Below are positions 55,885 through 64,000 of a stretch of DNA of 64,000 nucleotides, piece by piece. The stretch covers positions 2,542,001 to 2,606,000 of the forward strand of contig CM034408.1 in assembly GCA_019925095.2 (NCBI GenBank), given 5' to 3'. Position numbers and translations under genes: made by a program. How positions within the stretch are numbered: position 1 is the first letter of the stretch; every line of letters begins with the position of its first letter. The notes under the pieces are model-generated. The model had not been told where the DNA came from, searched no databases, and worked only from the letters and a program-made list of their open reading frames with translations. This DNA is from Dendrolimus kikuchii (taxonomy: Eukaryota > Arthropoda > Insecta > Lepidoptera > Lasiocampidae).

Positions 55885-56190
55885 GCAAACGTGAGAATGT
55901 TGAGATGGATGTGTGGGGTTACAAGAATGGATAAGGTGAGAAATGAGTACATAAAGGGTTTTTTGAAAGTTGCACCTGTGACTGAAATATTGAGAGAAGA
56001 TTAAGTTGGTATGGGCATATAATGAGGAGGGATGAAAGTCACGTGACAAAAAGAATGTTAAGCTACAAGATGGATGAATTGTGTGAAGGATTGATATGTG
56101 GTGTGACAGAAGATGTATGTCAGAATAGAAGAGTGTGGAAGGAAAAGACATATTGTGCCGACCCCAAGTAATTGGGATATGGTGAAAGAA
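55885..56190 (+). mobile_element. RTE-like ORF2 C-terminal fragment, frameshifted
   Basis: Reads VRMLRWMCGVTRMDKVRNEY, then LKVAPVTEILRED, WYGHIMRRDESHVTKRMLSY and RRVWKEKTYCADPK in shifting frames. Typical C-terminus of RTE-type elements often annotated in insects as craniofacial-development-protein-like. Confidence 0.75.
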
Positions 56191-56931
56191 AAGAGAGAGT
56201 GGGCCTTGTAGCTCCAATTTTCCACCCACATTTGTTATGGAAATACGTAGGTTTCAGCAGCTCCACGTACCACACTTTATTGATTATTTTAACGGCTTCG
56301 GCTTGTAGAAATCGATAGATTATATTATTCCCGTATAATAAATAAAAAATTTACTGCGCTCTTCAATGTCCAGATGACGTTTTTTTTGCAACTTTGTGAC
56401 TCTCCTATTTCCTTATGTCACGCGCAAATTGTCAGTTTATTGACATGTAGACTTTTCTGCATGTAATTAACTAACCTTGTCTGATTCTCACGCGCTTGAG
56501 TATTTGTAACGATTGATTTTTTTTTAATATTCTGATCAGCTGCTCTCAACGCACGACCCTGTATGAAGAGTTCATATATGGTGGAGGCACATAGTAGAGT
56601 GCAAGGTTTCCCACCTTATGTTATTCTGCCACGCTTGAGTAAATCCCAAAATCCCCGCTTGGGCTCCCCTACTATTGTTAATCCGGACACCCGCGTGTCC
56701 ATTGATCGCGGTAATTCGGACGGGCGTCGGCCTTATACACTGCTTTGAAATGAGCGGAAAATAACGAATTTGACAATCACGAAGTTAGTTACATTTAAGC
56801 GTCGACTTTTGAAATGACATTCGAAAATTATGAGCAGCAGACTTATTACAGACATTGTCAACAAGTGTACAGATTACATGTTTGTAGTTCTTAACATGTA
56901 GATACATATTTCTGTCTTGTTTTTTTATTTT
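56191..56931. other. Unrecognised spacer
   Basis: No gene or repeat match seen. Confidence 0.4.
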
Positions 56932-57288
56932 TGGAACGAAGTTCCTTATCGCGCGTTGCGAAAGAGGGCTAGACGGAAAAAATTAAGACCAAAAGTTGTA
57001 ACGACACTTTTTGCTATAGTTGTAAGCCGTGCGGCGTGCGCGTGTTTCTCTGTCTGTCTCTCTCTCTCACAGAAAGCAAGCCAGTTATTTTCGTTTCGTC
57101 TTTCTATTTCGCATTGAACAGTGTGGTGTCGCGACGTTTATTTTTGCTGAGTGTATACAGGGTTTTTGTACATAATAAATAATAATAAAAAAATATTATT
57201 ATAACTTAAAAAAATATATATTACAATTCCTTCACTAATTAATCGAAAGGAACCTCGTTCCATCCGGGTGTCCCTTGACACCTCTCAA
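56932..57288 (-). repeat. TIR MITE, copy 2
   Basis: Inverse of 45895-46214: TTGGAACGAAGTTCCTTATC on the left, GAAAGGAACCTCGTTCC on the right. Confidence 0.7.
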
Positions 57289-57294
57289 ATTTTT

Positions 57295-57568
57295 TTTTTA
57301 TTGCAGGAGTTCAGCAGACAGGCAGATGGCCCACTTGATGGAAAGAGGTTACCATCGCCTATGGACATTTGCAACACCAAAGGTGCTACAAATGCGCTGC
57401 TGCTCTCCTAAGGGAGAGTGGAACCTGGTCACTAATGCCGGAACACAGCTCAAAGTTGTTATGGCGACATACTTTAGATATATATACTGTGGGTTGTTAA
57501 GTCGCCTCTTACGACAGGCCGCCCGGCCGCAGGAAATTGTATTCTGTCTCCGTTCCTGCACGGAGACT
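57295..57568 (-). mobile_element. SINE-A copy with internal deletion
   Basis: Immediately follows the MITE. About 55 bp between ATACTTTAGA and GTGGGTTGTTAAG are replaced by TATATATAC. Confidence 0.85.
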
Positions 57569-58308
57569 CACTGTTTGTCTCACTTGTTTTTTATTAATTT
57601 TCGATAAACATGATAACATGTGTTTTATTACGAATACGATATTGCAAACCATAAACCGGACTCCTTGAATTTCCACAAAGGGTCTTGTTTTTGCCTGTCC
57701 GGAATATCGACCTACTGTGCCTCGAAAAAGAAGCGAAAAATCACTGTGCAAAGCAAAGGTAACAATGAACACTCTGTATGTGATTTCTTGGTGTAGGATT
57801 TGGTTTTTTTAAAACAAAGTTAAAATTTATTTTGAATTTATTATCTATAGCCGCCTCGTTGGCACCGGCAGTTAAACATACGTAAAACATTGCTTACGTA
57901 CTTTTCATTATGCTTTAGATAACATTACGTTTCCGTTTTATTGCTTTTGCGAAAGAAACTTTTATTTTCTAATTTCTGCCAATTGTTTTTTTTTTTTTAC
58001 CGCTGCCATGGAGTTTATCCAGACTTTTTGTTCTATTTTCAAATATTTTTAGTCAATTGGAAAGTGGTGCGGCGGCGCTGGATTTAGCGTTAAGAGAACT
58101 GTGTCAAAGTAAGAAAATAGGAGTGTGGGACAATTTGGCGGGAATTTGAGAACGAGCACGCACTTACCTGGTTAATGGGAATGAAATGCGGCTGCTCCTC
58201 TGCCCTCAGTCCACTTCACTGCACTTTATTGTTAATTATGCTATAGTTTATTTAATGTAATATGTTTTAATATATTGCATTATTGTGGTGCAGAGCGGGT
58301 TATTTATA
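57569..58308. other. Unrecognised spacer
   Basis: No supported exon. 58060-58150 is GC-richer without a clear frame. Confidence 0.4.
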
Positions 58309-58618
58309 CATACATAACTTCACGCCAGTTCCCTTGTGGGGTAGGCACGAACAACAGAGCGTCATTTAGGCCCATTCTTACACACCTCACTTGCTTCTTT
58401 GACATTCATAACTCTTGTCATGCACACTCGTCTGTTCTTAAGGCTCCTGACATCACCCTCCGCTAGCACACGATCAATTTGATCATGGAAGGTGTGTCGT
58501 GGCCGTCTACGACTTCTGCATCCATCCACTTTTGCATTGTATATCTGTTTAGTCATTCTTTCATCATGCATTCTTTCCACATGCCCGAACCACCGGAGCA
58601 TTCCTTTCCTTACCTTAC
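58309..58618 (-). mobile_element. LINE-A, 5'-truncated copy
   Basis: Flanked by the 11-bp duplication GGTTATTTATA (58298-58308 and 58619-58629). Confidence 0.9.
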
Positions 58619-58629
58619 GGTTATTTATA

Positions 58630-59460
58630 AGTTATATATATTTATATTTATTTATAGTGTTGCGGGCGCGATATATTTTATGTTATTTTATGTATATATT
58701 TACATTTGCGGAGCGATTTAATTTATTTTATTTTTATGATATGACAATGAATGATCGACGTGACGTGCGAAAAAAGTCGGCCCCGTCATATTTGATGTGA
58801 GAATTTAAATATGTCGAAGAAAAGTATGAATAGGTCGAAAGGAGGTTTACATGGCGGTACCAGAAAGTTGTCTTAAGTTCTAGCGACTAGTATCCTGGCA
58901 GGGTCACCATGTGGTCTGGCGACGTTTGCCGGACAACTACATTGGTCACGTGTTGCGTCGTTGTAAAGATATCTTCTACTCTCTGGCAGCTGACAGGGTC
59001 CTTGCAACTGGCAGGGTTGCCATGTGGTATGAGCGGAGTGCTGATCGTAGTTTTGAGATGGTCGTAGTATTAAAACTACATTGGTCCAATGTGATTGATA
59101 TCTTTATTATTGTGTTTACCAAAATTGATGCCTTATATACTACACTAGCTGTGTCCGCGACGTCGCCGCGTGGAATTTGTTTTCAAAGCCCCCCGATTTT
59201 GAAACATTCTTCATTGGTGCTCCGCTCCTATTGGTTTTAGCGTGGTGATATATAGCCTATAGCCTTCCTCGATAAATGGGCTATCTAACAATGATAGAAT
59301 TTTTCAAATCGGACCAGTAGTTCCTGAAATTAACGCGTTCAAACAAACAAACAAACTCTTCAGCTTTATATATTAGTATAAGATTTATACTACGTGTGCA
59401 AATACTTAATTATTGTGCGCTGGCCCCCTTACAATGAACAATATAAATGCTTACATACTA
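58630..59460. other. Spacer with decayed repeat
   Basis: About 59150-59370 (CTGTGTCCGCGACGTCGCCG, GACCAGTAGTTCCTGAAATT) is related to 33765-33930. 58890-59030 holds two similar CTGGCAGGGT...CCATGTGGT segments. Confidence 0.45.
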
Positions 59461-59464
59461 CAAT

Positions 59465-59640
59465 ATATAATAAAACTACGTTTAAACGGTTTTTAAGCGT
59501 GGAAATTTATTTTATTTTTATTATTCTGTCGTTTCGGCCACTGTTCAGAGGCCGTGATCACAGAAGACAAAGATGTCAAGTGTCAATGAGTATTGTTAAA
59601 TTTTTATTTAGCCTACCGCCAACTTGTCATTTATATACAG
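59465..59640 (-). repeat. Penelope-like fragment (copy P5)
   Basis: AATAAAACTACGTTTAAACG, then (minus strand) TGATCACGGCC, a decayed stem and GAAACGACAG. The following GTCAAGTGTCAATGAGTATT matches the interior of copy P2 in reverse. Confidence 0.5.
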
Positions 59641-60064
59641 CAGTCAGTCCAGTGGTACTTAGAGCTGGGTGATGCGTAACTTTTTTTATTATTATTAACA
59701 TCTCTACGGACTCGAGTTCCGTACCCTTTTTTACTACTTAATTTCTATGAAAAATTTTAGACTCCATATACACGCTTATTGTTTATTTTTGTTACTGTGT
59801 GTGACATTAATTTAGTGATTTTTATGTTGTGGTGTATCTTAAGAATAACTTATTATATTAATTTATTCTAATTTTAATACTAAACATACTAATGTAGAGT
59901 GTATCTATTACATGCTGGTGTTGTGAGGAAGCGCATGTGCAGTTTTGGCCTTATATCTATACTTATATATAGTCCTATCTAGTGCCATGAGTGTTGTTTT
60001 TTTCTTTTCTGTGCCTGGGTTATTAATTTTTAGGCTCTTTGTGTGTCTTGATTTGTTTGTGAAG

Positions 60065-60300
60065 TGTGCGTGTAATGCAATGCGATGGTAGTGCGCGTTG
60101 GTGGATGCGTACCTTAGAGATTTGGAATGGGCTTCCAGTTGAGCATTTTTCCTGAGCATCACGATATGGGGATTAAGAAAAGTTGTCATTAAATCCCTCC
60201 GAGGCTAGCAGTACGTTAATTACACCTCTGGTGTTGCCCATGTCACTTTCCATCAGAGGGCCTAACAAGGTCATTATAGTAGATTCATATAATGTACTTT
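60065..60300 (+). mobile_element. LINE-B 3' end, strongly decayed
   Basis: Resembles the C-terminus at 19900-20080: TGGAATGGGCTTCCAGTTGA, CACGATATGGGGATTAAG, CTGGTGTTGCCCATGT and TTTCCATCAGAGGGCC, with several stops. Confidence 0.5.
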
Positions 60301-61061
60301 ATGCTATGTCTTGCAAATACGAGTAATTTCACTAACCGATTTCCCAAAGGCTACCGCTTTAGGCCCTTCGCTGGGCTGTCCATCTGTCTTCTGTACTCCA
60401 TATATAAAAAAATGTATAGATATATTATCTTAAAATTTGTTAAATGCATATTTTTGATAACGTAAATGAATGTACTTACTTTTTAGGTTATTTTATACCC
60501 GAGAAATCCGGTGTCGAAATCTCTAGTAGTTACTAAACCACAGTGTTATAAAAAAATTAATCGTTCTTCAAACTCATAAATGTTATGAAAATTAGGTTAA
60601 CCACCCCATTATATTTCGCCACAAATTTGAAAATGAGTGCAATATCCAGTTTATGCACTGGAATCGTTTGGCTAGAACACAAAATTGTTATTCTTTGATC
60701 TGTATGTGTTTTAAACCTAAATAGTGATTGGTCAAGCGCTTTATGGCTTAGTTATGCAGTTTTGCTGTGTGATTGATTTGTTTAGAGGCCAGTGGGATCA
60801 GTGTGTTGCCAGGCGTGATTGTGTGAAATTTTAAATTATTTAGAAAAGTTATTTCCTGAAAATTTCTTTTTAATTTATTATAAAATTTAAAAATTAATTT
60901 ATAAATCAAAGATATTAGAAAAATTGGGATGACATTTTAACTGTTAATTAGGCACCATAAATATCCACGCCGTTGAGACGCCTCTATAGTCTTTTATGTA
61001 TGTATAATATTTATTTGTGCATAATATATATGAATGTTATAAATATATATAATATGTATAT
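60301..61061. other. Unrecognised AT-rich spacer
   Basis: No gene or repeat recognised. Confidence 0.4.
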
Positions 61062-61434
61062 AATACCGAAGTAAGAAAGAGAGTTGGTCTGAAAGAGAGT
61101 GTCGGGGTGAAGGTAAGGAAAGGAATGCTCCGGTGGTTCGGGCATGTGGAAAGAATGCATGATGAAAGAATGACTAAACAGATATACAATGTAAAAGTGG
61201 ATGGATGCAGAAGTCGTGGAAGGCCACGACACACCTTCCATGATCAAATTTATTGTGTACTAGCAGAAGGTTATATCAGGAGCCTTAAGAATAGACGAGC
61301 GTGCATGACAAGAGTTATGAATGTCAAAGAAGCAAGTGAGGTGTGTAAGAATAAGCCTAAATGGCGCTCTGTTGTTCGTGCCTACCCCGCAAAGGAACTG
61401 GCATGAAGTTATGTATGTATGTATGTATGTATGC
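61062..61434 (+). mobile_element. LINE-A, 5'-truncated copy
   Basis: From AATACCGAAGTAAGAAAGAG to a long (TATG)n tail. Several substitutions, but the frame is open to PAKELA. Confidence 0.9.
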
Positions 61435-61744
61435 ATATCTGTATATTATTATTTTTAGTTACTTATATATTATATATAATATATACTATATAGGGGACAC
61501 CTCGTTTCAACTAACGTTTAAACTCTATAGCGGTACTTTTGTACAAAAACATTATAAAGCGTAAAGTAACCAGTAATTGACAAAATTTATATTAAACAGA
61601 GTTTATTATTTAAGTTATACATATTGTAATCTGTTGGATATGAAATAAATAAATAAATAAGGGTTTTCATACAGTTTTAGTTGCCAGAGCTAGTAAAGAA
61701 AATAATATTACATTTTCGGTCTTATAAATTCGTATAATAATTTC

Positions 61745-61945
61745 TAATGTCAGACCGCACATGCAGTACTCCTCACATCTATGGGCCGGGGCACCCGCTT
61801 ACCAGACTGACCCCCTTGACTCCAACCAGCGTCGCGCCGTTCGTATCGTCAACGATCCCATACTAACAGGCGGTTTAGAACCGCTTAGCCTTCGGAGAGA
61901 CCTCGCGTCCCTCTGCGTATTGTACCACTTGTACAACAAGTTATT
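61745..61945 (+). mobile_element. LINE-B ORF2 fragment (upstream of the 19.8-kb segment)
   Basis: Encodes MQYSSHLWAGAPAYQTDPLD and QRRAVRIVNDPILTGGLEPL, then LRRDLASLCVLYHLYN, the region just before the C-terminus of CR1/Jockey ORF2. Confidence 0.75.
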
Positions 61946-62039
61946 TTTTTTTATCAAATTAGCTTTATATGCAAGAATATAAAAGAAGAAACCTACAAAA
62001 ATATTTCCCTTCACGCTTGTTTCTTAGTATGGATTTATA

Positions 62040-62480
62040 AAATACTAGCGGATGCCCGCGACTTCGTCCGCGTGGTATTTTTTTAACTATCTCACGGGAA
62101 CTCTTTAATTTTTCTAGATCAAAAGTATCCATATATTGACCAGGGATTTAAGCTGCAACCATACAAATTTTCATTAAAATCGGTCCAGTCGTTTCGGAGA
62201 ATAAGAATTTTATTCATTGTATAGAAATTCGACCTCCACAGTTTATTATATGTATAGATTGTCCACTAACTGCGCCCCGCGGTCTCACTCGCGTGGTGAT
62301 GGAAAATTATATTTTGGATAATTCGCACTATATCTTTATAAATTACAGCCTATGTGTTATTCTGATGTGTAAGCTAAATTATTGTAAAGTTTTATCAAAA
62401 TCCATTCAGTAGTTTTTGTGTGAAAGAGTAACAAACCATCCATACATTCTTACAAACTTTCGCGTTTATAATATTAGTAG
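62040..62480. repeat. Decayed dispersed repeats
   Basis: GCGGATGCCCGCGACTTCGT and AAATCGGTCCAGTCGTTTCG, then a second similar unit with CTGCGCCCCGCGGTCTCACT. Old retroelement tails; family not assigned. Confidence 0.45.
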
Positions 62481-62775
62481 TAGGATATATTCTTATACCT
62501 GACAACATTCGATCAAGATGTATCGAGGACGCGACGCGACCTGATTCCGTTTCTCCACTGTAACAGATATCTCTCATAATAAATGGGTTATATTGTCATT
62601 GTTTCAATGTAATTTATTGGCCCATTTTCATACTGCTATTGGAATATTGCACGTAATTAAGAAAATACTTCACGTTATTACTCATCCTCGATTCTCTATT
62701 TTGTTACTTAGGGGATATCGACCTCGACGTCAAGGCCTGTATCACAGCAGCTTGGGCCAAGTGGCTTTTTTCATT

Positions 62776-63075
62776 GCAGGAGTTCAGCAGACAGGCAGAC
62801 GGCCCACTTAATGGTAAGCGGTTACCATCGCCTATGGACATTTGCAACACCAAAGTTGCTACAAATGCGCTGCTGCTCTCTTAGGGGAGATTGGAACCTG
62901 GTCACTAATGCCGGAACACAACACAAGTTTGTTACGGCGGTATACTCTAGACCAGTGTTCGCCATCCAGTCGAGCAAATACCCTTCCACCTGGCTGTGGG
63001 TTGTATTGTCGCCTCTTACGAAAGGCCGCCTGGCCGCAGGAAATTGTATTCTTTCTCCGTTCCTGCACGGACAAA
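62776..63075 (-). mobile_element. SINE-A, near full-length copy
   Basis: From CATTGCAGGAGTTCAGCAGA to CGTTCCTGCACGGACAA. Confidence 0.87.
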
Positions 63076-63111
63076 ATGGCGTGAGGTGACAGGTGTCATT
63101 TGTGACCCCTA

Positions 63112-63620
63112 AATGCCGCTTAAATTAAAAGGACAGGTCTATAAATCCATCATTAGACCTGTTCTTTTGTATGGCAGTGAAGCGTGGCCTGTACTAGCGA
63201 CACAAGCAAGAACTGCGTGTCAAGGAGATGAATATGCTGCGTTGGCTGTGTAGAGTGACACGGAAAGACTGTGTCAGGAACTCTCGCATCCGTGGCAGTC
63301 TTCATGTCCGTGACATAGCAGACAAAGTGCAAGAGTGTCGCTTACGCTGGTACGGCCACGTTTTACGGAGACCGGCTAATTACGTGGGGAACAAATGTCT
63401 AGCCATGCCGCCTCCGCCAGGTCCCGGTCGAAGGGGAAGGCCCAAGAAATGTTGGCTTGACGTTGTGAAGGATGATATGCGTGCCAATGGTCTCAAAACG
63501 GGGGATGCTGAAGACCGCGCGAAGTGGATTAGAAAAAGTAGGAAAGCGGACCCTGGGCGTCGGAGTGAACGCTCCGTACGCAACCGGGATTTAACGCTCG
63601 GATGATGATGATGATGATGA
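63112..63620 (+). mobile_element. RTE-like ORF2 C-terminus with (GAT)n tail
   Basis: RPVLLYGSEAWPVLATQAR, then after a frameshift MNMLRWLCRVTRKDCVRNSR, CRLRWYGHVLRRPANYVGNK, GRRGRPKKCWLDVVKDDMRA and GDAEDRAKWIRKSRKADPGR, ending in (GATGAT)n. Classic RTE 3' end; 5'-truncated and broken. Confidence 0.85.
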
Positions 63621-63699
63621 ATGTACACTGTTACAATGCATTTTAATATTTTCATGTAATACAAGAACAGGCGTTAAAATAACATCGTCTGACTTTTAT

Positions 63700-64000
63700 A
63701 ATATAACTAGCGGCCCCGGCAGACGTTGTCCTGCTCTGAAAAAATAAAAATCTAGGACCCGATCCCAGCGCCACCTACCGGTTCCAATTGTGGATTTAAA
63801 CCATCCGGGGAACCACTCAAAACACAAAAACAAAATCACCAAAACCGGTCCAGGTGATTAGGAGGATTCTAGAACCCGATCTCAACGCCACCTACCAGTT
63901 CCAACGGGATAAAAAATATCCTATGTCCGTTTACTGGTTCTAAGCTACCTCCCCACCAATTTTCAGCCAAATCGGTACAGCCGCTCTCGAGTTATAAATA
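63700..64000 (+). repeat. Decayed dispersed repeat, CCCGGCAGACGTTGTC type
   Basis: Same family as 22648-22855; the segment CAGCGCCACCTACC occurs here and is repeated in tandem-like form. Runs off the window edge. Confidence 0.5.

Noticed and set aside
55876..56229. 117-codon minus-strand ORF
   Set aside because: The plus strand is an RTE ORF2 C-terminal fragment; the minus frame is its shadow.
1..64000. CRISPR array, operon or prophage
   Set aside because: No regular repeat-spacer structure. Exons, introns and retroelements show a eukaryotic genome.

Overview
This window looks like nuclear DNA from an insect, almost certainly a moth or butterfly (Lepidoptera). The evidence is AT-rich sequence, small coding exons with GT/AG introns several kilobases long, a U6 snRNA with an insect-type sequence, a decayed DD37D (maT-like) mariner, piggyBac-like TTAA MITEs, R1/CR1/RTE-type LINE fragments and many copies of short retroelements. 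There are no bacterial operons and no CRISPR array. Most of the long ORFs are transposon remnants or shadows of repeats.

Three protein-coding genes can be supported. (1) On the + strand at the left edge is the 3' end of an unrecognised coiled-coil protein (exons 380-594 and 2717-2861, stop at 2859-2861). (2) On the - strand from 31445 down to 11459 is the nucleolar complex protein 3 homologue (Noc3), reconstructed here as 12 coding exons whose splice phases agree at every junction except one. Between the exons at 17710-17918 and 12818-13029 a conserved stretch of roughly 60 residues is missing and the phases do not match. (3) On the + strand, starting divergently about 0.65 kb from Noc3, is the N-terminal half of a Loco/RGS12-type regulator of G-protein signalling: PDZ exon 32101-32500, PTB exon 38388-39916 and a linker exon 41348-41545. 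Its RGS, Ras-binding and GoLoco exons are not seen in the remaining 22 kb.

The main RNA feature is a near-perfect inverted duplication (6751-7630 against 7672-8553). It carries two identical, divergently oriented 107-nt U6 snRNA genes, each with a TATA box and an upstream PSE-like block.

The rest is mobile DNA. LINE-A has 12 copies, mostly short 5'-truncated 3' ends with (TATG)n tails; six have clear target-site duplications. SINE-A has 12 copies whose 3' tail matches the 3' end of a second LINE (LINE-B at 19800-20090). There are two tRNA-derived SINE families, two LTR families (solo LTRs with 4-bp TSDs, one partial element with a primer-binding site and gag start), and Penelope-like inverted fragments carrying a hammerhead-like motif. 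Also present are piggyBac-like, foldback and other MITEs, a dead maT mariner, RTE fragments, and a 9-bp minisatellite of about 24 units. Nested insertions give a relative chronology: LINE-A inside an LTR, SINE-A inside another LTR, and a LINE ORF1 piece inside a SINE-A.

From left to right: 0-3 kb coiled-coil gene; 3-6 kb SINEs and a nested solo LTR; 6.7-8.6 kb U6 palindrome; 9-11.4 kb LINE/SINE; 11.5-31.4 kb Noc3 with repeat-filled introns; 32.1-41.5 kb Loco 5' half; 41.5-64 kb repeats, with the mariner at 43.9-45.2 kb and no confident gene.
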